Shown in pieces: positions 39,818-50,900 of a stretch of DNA of 64,000 bases. Made by a program: the position numbers and the translations under genes. Position 1 is the first letter of the stretch; each line of letters opens with the position of its first letter. The stretch is from Saprospiraceae bacterium (GTDB taxonomy: Bacteria > Bacteroidota > Bacteroidia > Chitinophagales > Saprospiraceae): assembly GCA_020629035.1 (NCBI GenBank), contig JAHDEC010000021.1:1-64000 (forward strand). Direction: 5' to 3'. The notes below the pieces were generated by a model. It was not told the origin of the DNA. It made no database searches and saw only the letters and a list, made by a program, of their open reading frames with translations.

Positions 39818-40501
39818 TTAAAAAGGTTTTAATAATCTAGCGACCATTGAAAATCCAGTAACAAGATTTTGGCCTTTTTGCATAGATGCTTTGGTATATC
39901 TAACATCGATAGGTATTTCCTTCATCTTTGCTTCGTGAATTTTTGCTTGCTTTATAATTTCTATACAAAATTCAAAACCGTTATAATTCATTGCTAGTTT
40001 TTCAGCAAAGCTTTGAGTCATAATTTTTATCCCTGACTGACTATCCGAAAGATAAACGCCCGTGATAAAATAGCTGATTACATTTCCAATCTTATTGTAG
40101 AAAACCCTAGATGAAGGAATTTTATTCTTTTTCATAAAACGACTTCCAATAACCAAATCTAAGTTGTTTTCGCTAATGTACTCCAGCAAATTATTTAAGT
40201 TAGCTGGGTTATGTTGGTTATCAGCATCAATGGTTGCAATGTATCTAGCACCACTATTAATCGAATATTTAATGCCTGTATATGTCGATGCTCCCGGTCC
40301 AAGGTTTATAATATGAGAGAGTACTTTGACAGCAGGATATTTTTCTGCAACTAATTTAGTTTCGTCAGTGCTACCATCATTGACAACTATAATATTGCTA
40401 AAGCCTGCATTCAGTGTTTTATTAATAACCTCTGAAATGTGGTTTTCCTCATTCTTTGCGGGAATGATGATGTAGACCTTATCTTTTAAACTAGTTGGCA
40501 T
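39818..40501 (-). CDS. Glycosyltransferase family 2 (DPM1-like polyprenyl-phosphate sugar synthase)
   Basis: A 227-residue GT-A enzyme. VYIIIPAKNEENHISEVINK opens the fold, VVNDGSTDET binds nucleotide, and the DxD-type metal site is ATIDADNQHNP. The later segment DSQSGIKIMTQSFAEKL is typical of DPM1/DPG-synthase-like enzymes that transfer a sugar to undecaprenyl or dolichyl phosphate. It lacks C-terminal membrane helices. DUF2304 on the opposite strand is its usual companion. It is 14 bp downstream of the membrane protein gene at 40516-41916 and probably shares its transcript: a polyprenyl-linked sugar donor for a membrane transferase is a coherent model. Confidence 0.92.
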   Translation of the reverse strand: MPTSLKDKVYIIIPAKNEENHISEVINKTLNAGFSNIIVVNDGSTDETKLVAEKYPAVKVLSHIINLGPGASTYTGIKYSINSGARYIATIDADNQHNPANLNNLLEYISENNLDLVIGSRFMKKNKIPSSRVFYNKIGNVISYFITGVYLSDSQSGIKIMTQSFAEKLAMNYNGFEFCIEIIKQAKIHEAKMKEIPIDVRYTKASMQKGQNLVTGFSMVARLLKPF

Positions 40502-40515
40502 TTAGTTAGTTAATA

Positions 40516-41916
40516 TTATAATATCTCGTAGATCGCAAAAGTTCCATTGGAAACCACTTTACCAAAGATATTAAAAGCTAGCTGATCTGTAGGCTTCCCA
40601 TCGGGACCTAGCACTTTTACCTTACGATTAGTCGCTAACAATTTCACTTTTGGGTTTTTATATACAAACTCAATTAAACCATTGTATTTATCTACTAAAC
40701 TTTGTTCTGGAGTATTGTCCAAGGTCGGTGTATTTAAATCAATAATTAAATATCTAAAGTTTGATGCTTTTAAAACGTTTGCTCTTTCTTGTTTGTCCGG
40801 ATATCTTTTTTCAAGTCTTCTGAAAAACCCTAACTGGTTATCCATAAATACTCGCTTATGATTATTGTCAATGAAGTAACTAAAACTTGTCCCTACACGA
40901 TAAACGAGCGCTTCCTTGTCTCGATTTATTTTTTTAGTTGCAGCTCCTAAATCATGATAAAACATATCTAGGATTTGTTTTTCACTTGACTTCCCAACTA
41001 ATTGCTGTAAAAAAATTGGGTTAATCATGTTTTTCCCAAGAGTAGCAGCTCCTCCTCCTGGATTAATATTAGACATTCGGGAAAATAATCCCACAACAAG
41101 CCATAGAGCAATTACGCTATAGGTTCCAATGTAAGTCCATTTATCAATTTTCTCCTTGGTATCTGATGGCAATAATAATACCATACATACCACCCCTAAT
41201 AACCAACCATAAAAGCCGTACCAAATAATGCCTGAGGACAGGATGTACCAGAAGAAGATATACAATAGAAAGAAAGCTGCTGTCAGCAATTTAAACCAAC
41301 TTCCATTTTTCCTAAAATTGAAAAATAATAATGCGCATAAACCAATAAAAATCAACAAAACTAGGGGATAGGTGATATAATCTTGTTCACCAGAAATCGC
41401 ATTACCTAGTTTATTAAAGGGCGTATACAATACATTGTTGAAATTGTAAAGGGATTTAATAAACATCATCCCAATTCCATCAGCTTCAGGATTGATGGCA
41501 TAATCTGTTTGACCATTATTATTAACTAAGAGTTGATTAGCACTGTGATCAAACACAAAACCATTAGAAGTCGAAATGATAAATATAAAAATGAGCATGG
41601 CTGGAATTCCTAAAAGGACCCATAACTTTTCTCTATACTTAATGAAAAAAAGAAGGGGTAGTAAGATCAAGAATAAGAAACCTATATCTACAAAATCACC
41701 TCTTTCATTAGTGTTCATAGTCAGGTCATAGGGAATACTGAGGTATCTATACATTAATGTTTCGTATCCAAAGTATCGCTGTATTTCTTCTCGCTTGGCG
41801 TTACCATCTTTTAATCCACCTTGTGCTGAAGTAAAACAAGGGAATAAAAAACTACAAAGACAAATCAACCAAATGGTCTTCCTAATTGAACGTGTTATTT
41901 TTAGTTGGTTACTCAT
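40516..41916 (-). CDS. Large membrane protein, possible C-terminal part of a GT-C transferase
   Basis: A 466-residue polytopic protein. After a hydrophobic N-terminus (about 13-32) come roughly seven further membrane segments (for example FLFLILLPLLFFIKY and YIFFWYILSSGIIWYGFYGW). A soluble C-terminal domain of about 170 residues (from about 300) follows, with no recognised motif. No family was recognised by name. It starts 1 bp after the stop of the upstream membrane gene, in a different frame. The region REEIQRYFGYETLMYRYLSI resembles loop sequence inside long GT-C proteins, so the two genes may be parts of one ancestral protein. Alternatives are a distinct partner subunit. Confidence 0.7.
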   Translation of the reverse strand: MSNQLKITRSIRKTIWLICLCSFLFPCFTSAQGGLKDGNAKREEIQRYFGYETLMYRYLSIPYDLTMNTNERGDFVDIGFLFLILLPLLFFIKYREKLWVLLGIPAMLIFIFIISTSNGFVFDHSANQLLVNNNGQTDYAINPEADGIGMMFIKSLYNFNNVLYTPFNKLGNAISGEQDYITYPLVLLIFIGLCALLFFNFRKNGSWFKLLTAAFFLLYIFFWYILSSGIIWYGFYGWLLGVVCMVLLLPSDTKEKIDKWTYIGTYSVIALWLVVGLFSRMSNINPGGGAATLGKNMINPIFLQQLVGKSSEKQILDMFYHDLGAATKKINRDKEALVYRVGTSFSYFIDNNHKRVFMDNQLGFFRRLEKRYPDKQERANVLKASNFRYLIIDLNTPTLDNTPEQSLVDKYNGLIEFVYKNPKVKLLATNRKVKVLGPDGKPTDQLAFNIFGKVVSNGTFAIYEIL

Positions 41917-41917
41917 A

Positions 41918-43507
41918 CTACTTAGTGTTCTTTTTAGATTGATTGTATGTGTTGACCAATTTTTTCATACTGACACTAGGGCCAGTTGCTTTACCTAGTA
42001 AAATTTTATTAGGACTAAGTGATTTAGTTTCAATGTAATTTTTTCCTAACCAAGGAGCCATCATGAAGAAAATCACTACTCCATATAGAGCAGTGGTCTT
42101 AACCATCATGATACCTCGCTTCGGTTGCTTTATCATCAGTAAAACAAACAAGGCTAAGCCACCGAAAAACAATATATATTTAAGAATATCCATACTAAGA
42201 TGATATTCACTTAATCCACTAATGGAATCAAAATCACCTATAATGGTTAAACCCATTAAAATCATAAATAGACTAAGGAAACCTAAAAACCGGAAGTACA
42301 TCGCCCAACTTATAATAACTAGAGAAAAAATAAGGTAAAGGTTAATAACTTTTATACTGGTTGCGAAGCCAGAATAAATACCTAGTGCGATAATAAGGGG
42401 TAGTAAGTCTTTAAAATTAACTGCTTGACCGCCCTTATCACGGTACTTTGAAACTATATCATAAAACAACAATACAGTTGCCATCTGAAATATGAGCAAA
42501 CCAAAATCTACCTTCAATTCAATAAACATATGATTACCCACAGCAGGCATGAAAGAAAAGGCTACTATGATCATCATAGCATGCAGCTTTGACAAGTTTA
42601 AGTAGTTGCGACTCCATTCAAATAGACCATACATGCAAATCACAATAGAACTGAAGGAAAGCATTAGAGCGATATAAGAGCTTTTGAAAGCAGCAAAACC
42701 TTGCGCTATAAACAATGACCAAGGATACGGTTGATAACCTTCAATAAGTGATCCATTAAGGCCTAATAGTCGACTGATATTTATGTAGTAATTCCTTGAA
42801 TCAAAACCACTTGGAAAGGGAGCCATATTGGTAATAAAATTGATACTCAGAAAGAATGCAAAAAGCATAAACAGGCAAACTAAAAAAGGAGAATCTTTCC
42901 CCTTAGTATAGACTGGGTTGAGTAATAATTTTTTAAAAAATGGACCTAAATACTTGTAGTTTATAATAAATGGAATAAGTAGTAATGGTAGAATAACAAA
43001 TGATTTCAATAATCCAATTGCAGCAATAAGCAACAATAAACAACATTGAACCAAAATTCCTGTACATAAATCAAGGAAGGAAGAATGATACTTGTGGAGT
43101 TGGAAGCCTAATTTTTTATTTATCCAATGACCAGCAAAAAGTCCTGATAGCCATATAAAGGCAACACTTAAGAGTACACCCACACATTTTAGGAAGGCAA
43201 TAAAAAGGTATGAGCTCGAGGCTTTTAAGCCGCCATATTCAAAGTTAGGGTAGATGACAAGCAATAAAAAAACCAGAAAAGCAACAAGCATAGAAAGACC
43301 ATTCCAATGCTTACCTAAAGCTATCTTGGTATTTAGTGTACTCGAAGCTATGGTGATTAGACCTATTATTAAAACCACAGAAATGGCTAAACCTGGAAAC
43401 CTAAAGTTTTCAAAGGCAAGATGATGAAGGAAGTGTTTATTCCCATATTCAAGTAGTATGATTAATAACCATGATACTGAGAATATGGAAACAAAAATAT
43501 TTTTCAT
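41918..43507 (-). CDS. Polytopic membrane protein, GT-C glycosyltransferase-like
   Basis: A 529-residue protein with about twelve hydrophobic segments. The loop after the early helices holds NMAPFPSGFDSRNYYINISR (about 230-250), whose Asp fits the acidic residue in the first large loop of GT-C enzymes. The end, MAPWLGKNYIETKSLSPNK, resembles the region before a late helix in such enzymes, after which the frame stops. It probably uses a polyprenyl-phosphate sugar from the adjacent GT2. Substrate unknown; a polymerase or ligase role cannot be excluded. Confidence 0.7.
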   Translation of the reverse strand: MKNIFVSIFSVSWLLIILLEYGNKHFLHHLAFENFRFPGLAISVVLIIGLITIASSTLNTKIALGKHWNGLSMLVAFLVFLLLVIYPNFEYGGLKASSSYLFIAFLKCVGVLLSVAFIWLSGLFAGHWINKKLGFQLHKYHSSFLDLCTGILVQCCLLLLIAAIGLLKSFVILPLLLIPFIINYKYLGPFFKKLLLNPVYTKGKDSPFLVCLFMLFAFFLSINFITNMAPFPSGFDSRNYYINISRLLGLNGSLIEGYQPYPWSLFIAQGFAAFKSSYIALMLSFSSIVICMYGLFEWSRNYLNLSKLHAMMIIVAFSFMPAVGNHMFIELKVDFGLLIFQMATVLLFYDIVSKYRDKGGQAVNFKDLLPLIIALGIYSGFATSIKVINLYLIFSLVIISWAMYFRFLGFLSLFMILMGLTIIGDFDSISGLSEYHLSMDILKYILFFGGLALFVLLMIKQPKRGIMMVKTTALYGVVIFFMMAPWLGKNYIETKSLSPNKILLGKATGPSVSMKKLVNTYNQSKKNTK

Positions 43508-43617
43508 GCTCTGTAGTTGGTTTTTGAGATAAATCTTCGTCTGAAAGATAGTCTATAAAGGTAAAAAAAAACACGAATCACATGGCTTTTTATTTACTTT
43601 GAGTAAATACTTTTTTA

Positions 43618-44778
43618 CTATTCAATAGCCAACATTAAACCTTTTAAATATCGACCCTCTGGATGGAAAATATTAACTGGATGATCCATACCTTGACTGA
43701 GTTTTTTGAGCACTGTGATTTTTCGACCGGATATAATGCCTGCTGATCTGATGGTGTTTTCAAATAATTCAGGATCTACTACCTGGGAGCAAGAAAAGGT
43801 AAACATTAAACCACCTGGTTTTACTTTTTTTAGAGCAGAAACATTTAGTCGCTGATAGGCCTTGACTGCGGCGTGTTTTTTTCTGACACTTTTTGCAAAA
43901 GCTGGTGGATCTACAATCATAAGATCATAGCTTGGGAAATCTGGGTTTGATAACTCTTTCATTATATCAGCAGCCATAAAATTATGGCCATCTTCCTGAT
44001 TATTTAGCTTGGCATTTTCTTTTGCTAGGTCCAATGCTGGTTCTGAAATATCTAAAGAGTCAACTCTAGTGGCTCCACCTCGTTTTGCATATAGACTAAA
44101 TCCGCCGGTGTAACAAAATAAATTGCAAACACTTTTTCCTTGACTAAACTGTTCTATCAATTGTCGGTTTGGCCGCTGGTCAAGAAAAAATCCGGTTTTT
44201 TGTCCGTGGCTTATATTTACTTTGAACTTTATGCCTAATTCTACCACCTTCTGAATAATCGGCTCTAAAGGCCTAATTTTAAGCCCTCTGTCAGAAGCCC
44301 ATTGTCCGACTCCTTTTTCAACTATTTGAAACTCGTCTTTAGCAAAACTAGCGTAGATTGCTTTTTCTAATGCTTGCTTAAATTTATAGATGCCAGGATT
44401 GTGATATTGTATGACTATTACTTTATGGTATACATCTACCACTAAGCCAGGTATTCCGTCGCCTTCACCATGGATCAGTCTAAAGGCATTAGTCTCCTTG
44501 GTATTTACATTCCAATGTTGTCGCTTCTCTAAAGCCATTGAAATTTTTTGATTCCAAAATGATTCATTAATCTCTTTTTCTTCAAAAGTGAGCATTCTGA
44601 TGGCGATACTACCATTCGTATAGTATCCGATTCCTACTATTTTACCATCAGCATCCAAAACTTTAACTTTTGTACCATCCTCTGGAAGGTCCTGAGAGTA
44701 TATAGCGCCTGAAAACACCCATGGGTGGTATCTTTTGAGCGATTTTTCTTTTCCTTTTCTTAATATTATTTCATGCAT
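43618..44778 (-). CDS. Class I rRNA methyltransferase, RlmI-like
   Basis: A 386-residue cytoplasmic enzyme with an N-terminal PUA domain (about 1-80, LRKGKEKSLKRYHPWVFSGA), a central RlmI-like domain, and a Rossmann methyltransferase domain. The SAM-binding loop is NLFCYTGGFSLYAKRGGA. Motif IV is LMIVDPPAFAKS, and the catalytic-cysteine region is TFSCSQVVDPELF. The best-known relative, RlmI, makes 5-methylcytosine at 23S position 1962; that exact site is inferred. It runs divergently from the giant surface-protein gene. Confidence 0.92.
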   Translation of the reverse strand: MHEIILRKGKEKSLKRYHPWVFSGAIYSQDLPEDGTKVKVLDADGKIVGIGYYTNGSIAIRMLTFEEKEINESFWNQKISMALEKRQHWNVNTKETNAFRLIHGEGDGIPGLVVDVYHKVIVIQYHNPGIYKFKQALEKAIYASFAKDEFQIVEKGVGQWASDRGLKIRPLEPIIQKVVELGIKFKVNISHGQKTGFFLDQRPNRQLIEQFSQGKSVCNLFCYTGGFSLYAKRGGATRVDSLDISEPALDLAKENAKLNNQEDGHNFMAADIMKELSNPDFPSYDLMIVDPPAFAKSVRKKHAAVKAYQRLNVSALKKVKPGGLMFTFSCSQVVDPELFENTIRSAGIISGRKITVLKKLSQGMDHPVNIFHPEGRYLKGLMLAIE

Positions 44779-44834
44779 ATGATAACAAATGATATTTTTT
44801 TTTAATATATATGTATATTGTTTAAAATACTTTA

Positions 44835-44842
44835 TATATTTG
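44835..44842 (+). promoter_or_regulatory. Candidate -7 box TATATTTG for the giant gene
   Basis: TATATTTG matches TAnnTTTG in the very AT-rich 198-bp gap before 44977, implying a leader of about 130 nt. A TTG lies upstream, but at 14 bp rather than 19 bp. Confidence 0.4.
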
Positions 44843-44976
44843 CATTAATTGCCATGCGACTAAACCTCGTGTGACAATTTCCAAAACCGAAACACAAACA
44901 TACCCATCTACAGTAAAACAAACTCCTTTCTAGGGGTTAGACTAAGATTTTACAAATAATAACTAAGGTTTTTAAA

Positions 44977-47900
44977 ATGAGGAAACTAACACTTACATTC
45001 TTTAGGTATGTTTATATATTACCTATTGTAGTACTTACCTTACTAAGTGCAAATAATGTAGCAGCTCAATGCAGCAGCGGTACGCTCGAAGGATCTGTTT
45101 ATGATGATCAAAATCTAAACAGCACCAATGATGGTGAATCAGGACTAGCTAATGTTCTGGTGTCATTGTTTGACGAGAGTAACAGCTTAATTAGCCAAAC
45201 CATTACAGATTTTAATGGTGATTTTACTTTTTCAGGCTTAAATGATGGACAATCATATCGAATCGAATATGACTACGCTTCAGATTACCAGGTATCTTTT
45301 CAATCAGGTAATAATGAAACGGATATTCAGTTCGCTGAAGTTCCTAATTGTCAATTAACACTAGGTTTAATTGGCGAAGTGGAATTATGTGAGGAAAATC
45401 CAGAAATATTCGTGACATGTTTTGCTAATGAAGTTGGTAACGCTGGAAATGATGCAACCACTATAGTTGGATTAGATTACAACTTTACAGGGTCTACCAG
45501 TCCAGCAGTCTATGCAACAAAAGCAGAAACTGGCTCGATATGGGGTTTGGAGTATAACAAGCAAGCTGGTTTGTTATACAGCGCTGCTTTTATAAAGCAA
45601 AATGCCTCATTAACAGCAAGCGGGCATGATGCCATTTTTGTGACAAGCAATTTAGGCGGAAGTCCTACAACTACTTTACTAACAACGTTAACTGCTTTAG
45701 GAGTACCTTCTGGTACCTTAAGCAACACGAACCCTTTAGATTGTGCCTTTGGGGATCAAGTTGGTAAAATAGGTTTAGGATCTATGGTTTTATCAGGAGA
45801 CCAGCAGTCATTATATGTGGCAAACTTATTTAATAATACAATCGTAAAGATTGATGCAACGAATCCAAGCCCAGCAACAACTCAGGTAATTTCTGTACCT
45901 ACCAGTTGTCCAGAGGAAAAAATCTTTGCATTAAAACTTTATAATAATAAATTATATGTTGGATCTACTTGTTCTCCAATGAGTTCGATTAATGTGACTC
46001 AAGCAGAAGCAGTGGTTCAAGAAATGGATCTAAGTTCTCAAACATTCACATCGATATTCAGAACGAATATAGATGGACGATGGGATCAAGATGCGGATTC
46101 ATACAACACCAGTCATTGGTTGACAGATATTGATTTTTCTGATGAAGGTCATATGTTACTAGCGCTATCAGACCGAATTGGTCATAGATATTGCAATTTA
46201 CTAAACGACAGTAGACTTGATCAGCAATTTGGAGATCTCTTAGTCGCATGGAATAATGGCGGTACTTGGACTTTAGAAAGTAATGGTTCAGCAGGTGTTT
46301 ATACAGGTGTTGGAGCTGGAAACGGTCAAGGTCCTAATGGTGGTGAATTTTTTGGAGACGATTTTTGGATTACAAACCCAGCTTATCACCCAGAAACTAC
46401 ACTAGGAGCTATTTATGCTCACCCAACTTCAGGAGAAGTGGTAGCTGCAGTTTTCGATCCATTGGCTGATTCTTATTCAGGAGGACTTCATAGATATAAA
46501 ACTAATAATGGAGATAAAGTATCTGCTATTCAATTATATAGACGAGATCCCTTAACAAATTTTGGAAAGGCAAGTGGATTTGGAAATATTATTGGCGCTT
46601 GTGATCCTCCATCGATAGAGATCGGTAATTACGTTTGGGAAGATGAAAACGGTAATGGTATTCAGGATTCTAATGAAGCACCTTTAGAGAATATCGATGT
46701 TTTGCTTTACGATGATAATTGTAACGTAATTGGTCAAACGACAACAGATGCAAACGGTAATTACTACTTTAATAATGCAAATGTCGATAGAGATGGAGAT
46801 GGTAATATGGATGGTTTAATCCATGATGAATGCTATTATATCTCTTTAGATTATGCAAATTATAATGGTAATTCTGATTACTATAATTACAATAGTGATT
46901 TTTACCTAGTTACAGATAATGTAAATGGATCAAGAGTAAATTCTGATTACATCAGAGTAGATAATGTATGTGCAAATTTAGATGGCAATCATGCTATTAA
47001 GGTACTTACAACTAACATTGACGTAACAGATTATACATTTGATATTGGATTAAAATTACCTGAAACGTTTGATTTAGCGCTTATTAAAATTTTGACAAGC
47101 AACCAGTATGTCAAATTAGGCGATACTGCAACTTTCGAAATTCAAGTATATAATCAAGGAGAGGTTATCGCAGATGAAATAACGATAACAGATTACATTC
47201 CAGGTGGTTATATATATGATGCTAGCTTAAATCCAGCTTGGACTTATGATGCTTCAACTGGAAACGCTAAAACTAAATTACCTGGTTTATTATTCCCTAA
47301 TGCATCAACAACTATTGATATTCATTTAGTGGTTACTCATGCATTTGCTTTTGAAGATTATGTAAATAGAGCAGAAATATCGGGAGCACTAGATTTCTTT
47401 GGTGATCCGGGAGATGATATTGATTCAGTGCCAGATGATGATAATACAAATGATAATGGAGGTCAAGTAACCAGCATTACAGATAATATTTTAACAGGTG
47501 ATGGAACAGATGATGAAGATGATGAAGATCCAGCGAGAGTTGTTATTTTAGATGTGGCTCTAAGCAAGATCGTTGTTGGAAATAATATTGTCAAAGCCGG
47601 CGATGTAGTTGATTTTGAAATTACGGTTTACAATCAAGGTTTTCAGGATATTGATGAGTTTGATATAGCAGATTATTTAAATCCTAATTTCGAATTTAGC
47701 GCAAGCCTAAATCCAGGATGGACACTAAGTGGAAACATTATAGAGTATACTCACCCTACAACGTTAGCCCAAGGAGCTTCAGTTAATATTCCAATTAGTC
47801 TTAAAGTAAGTGATGACTATTTAGATGGTCCTCTTTATAATTATGCGGAAGTATCATCATTTTCAGTTGGTGATCCTGACGGAGATAATTACGATTTTGA

Positions 47901-50900
47901 TTCTACACCGGATGATGATGATTCTAATGATATAGGAGCAGATCCAGATGGAATTACAGATAATTTAATAACAGATGATGGTACTCAGGATGAAGATGAT
48001 CATGATGTTGCATTAGTATTTACAAGCTATTTTGACCTTGCTTTAACAAAGTCATCAGATCAGAAAATATTCCAAATTGGAGATTTTGTAGAATTTGATA
48101 TTTATGTTACCAATCAAGGAAGTATCACTGCTAACAACATCAATATTGTTGATTATTTACCAGCAGGAACTAGATTAGCCGATAACAACTGGTTAGTTTC
48201 TGGAAGCAATGCAACGCGTATTATAAATGTTCCGGGTGGTTTAATGCCATACCAGACTTTCCATACAACCATCACCATTGAGATATTACCAACATTTGAT
48301 GGGGTTGTCTTGATTAATTACGCTGAAATTGCTTCAGCACAAGATAATAGTGGTAATGACCTATCATCAGCAGATATTGATTCTACGCCTGATATGTCGA
48401 ACACTAATGATCAAGGTGGAACTCCAGGAGGAACATTTGATGATTTTGTAATGGGTACGGGTTATGATGATGAAGATGATCATGATCCAGCAAGTCTATA
48501 TACGATTGAAGTAAGTGCTACTGATCCTTGTACTTGTCTAGGAAATGCTACAGAAGCTGGAAATGGTCAATTTTCAGAAGAAATTATTGTTACTGCACCA
48601 AGTGGTCAAGTTTGGTATTTAGCTCAGTCTATAGGATTTTTCGATGTTGCTAGTCCAGCACCTCCGGGAGCACCCATTCCTATTACTACAGGTTTAGGCG
48701 GGTATATTCTACCCGAGGTTCCTAATGGAGATGGAACTAGTGATTATATCCTTCAAGGTATACACATAGATGGCCAAGGATATACTATTCAATTTGCAAA
48801 TGATGATGGATTTTTCCATTTATTCCATGCTGATGCATGTGAGTATGATGGTACTACCATAGATAATCAGGGAGTAGCTTCAGTTTGTGTTAATACTATA
48901 GCAGACTATTCTATAGAAGGTGCTCCAGGATGTACTTATACATGGAGTTTGCCACTAGGAGGTGGTGCTATTGTGGGACCAAATACTGGAACTTCAATTC
49001 AAGTAAGTTGGGGTGCAATTATTGGAGATTACGAAATCTTAGCTCAGCCAGCATGTGCGGTAGGTTCATGTTATAATCCTGGCTCAGTTGGAATTAGTGT
49101 TGGCGCTGTTGACGGTGCAATTTCATGTCTAAACTATGTAAACATTTCACTAGGTCCTGATTGTGAATCAGAAGTTGTACCTGCAACCATTCTTGCAGGA
49201 AATGCGACTAATATGGCAGCTTATGGTATTATGTTATTGGATCAATATGGTAACGTTTTGAATGACAATTACGTAAGATATGAGCACATTGGAGAAGAAT
49301 TAACCGCTAAGTTAATAGACGGTTGTTCTGGAAACTCATGTTGGGCAAATATTACTGTAGAAGACAAACTTCCTCCAGTAATTGATTGTTCTGATATAGA
49401 GGTTCCTTGTTATGCGGTAGATACATATACACCGATACATTTCGATAATTGTACCGATGCATACATAGAAATATTAGAAGAAACGATCACACCATTACAT
49501 TGTAATGCTGATTATATAAAAGAAGTAACAAGAACTTACCAAGCTAAGGATGCTTTTGGTAATACATCAGAACCTTGTTCTCAGTTAATCCAGGTAAAGA
49601 GATTAGACTTTGGATTGATTGAATTGCCAGATGATTTTGAAGTAGAAGACGGAACAGAATTAGTATGTTCTGAAGTAGAATATGATGAAGATGGATTCCC
49701 TAGTCTTGCAATGACTGGAGTTCCTACCATATTTGGGGAACCGATTTATCCTGATTTTGACTTTTATTGTAATTCGGGAGTCACAGTAGAAACGGTATTA
49801 GTTTCTGATGATGGATGTGTTAAGAAGTATATGAGAATGTGGGATATCTATGAGTCTTGGTGTACAGTCGGGACGCTTGAAGAGCATACTCAAATTATTG
49901 AAATAGCGGATTTTGAAGATCCTGAAATCACATGTCCAGCGGGTCAATTACATTATACTGATGGTTCTCAATGTGCAGCAGAAGTGAAATTCGAAGTACC
50001 AACGAGCAGTGATGATTGCTCTGAAGATTTAGTGATTGATATAGCATATCCAGGTGGGTTTTTAGATAACTGGACAAATGAGTCAGTCATTTTAGAACCT
50101 GGAATTCATGCCATAACATACACAGTATATGATGGTTGTGAAAACTCTGCATCATGTTCCATTAACGTGGAAGTAGTGGATGCAACACCACCTGTTGCTG
50201 TTTGTGATCAATTTACAACAGTGAGTTTAAACAGTACTGGAATGGCAGTAGTTCCTGCTGAAGTATTTGATGATGGAAGTTATGATGATTGTTACTTAAC
50301 TAATTTCTTAGTTCAAAGAATGGATAATGGTGACTGTCCTTGTGACACGCCTACATTCGATGCATTTAATTATTTAGGTGAATACAACGAACACTATTAT
50401 TATTTATCCAAAGTGCCAAATAGTGCGCTTACTGCTGAGAGATTAGCTGAAGCATATGGTGGATATTTAGTATGGTTAGATAATGCAGCAGAAAACGATT
50501 GGGTACATGCTCAAGTGCAAGATGTTGCAGCTACAAATTATTTGATTGGTTTATCTGATGCAGAAAATGAAGGTGATTTCACATGGCCTGGACTTAATCC
50601 TACAACATATACTAATTGGGCTGCAGCAGAACCAAGTGTAAATGGTAACTATGTAGTAAACTCTATTGGAAACGAGTGGTCTGTGATTGACGAGTTTAGT
50701 GGCGAGTTCTACTTTGTAATAGAAATTACAGATGTTTGTGGATGGAGTGAATCAGTTAAGTTCTGCTGTGACGATGCAGGCGCTGAGCATATGGTTGGAT
50801 TTAGAGCTATTGATAAGTCTGGATTCTATAATAACTGTATGGTTTCTGCAGAAATTCAAGATAAAGTCTCTCCAGTGGTAGTTTGTCCAGCTGACGAGGT

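Noticed and set aside
43591-43615. Hairpin TATTTACT/AGTAAATA after the RlmI-like gene
   Set aside because: The stem is entirely A/T except one pair, and the T run lies on the wrong side for the minus-strand gene, so I do not call it a terminator.
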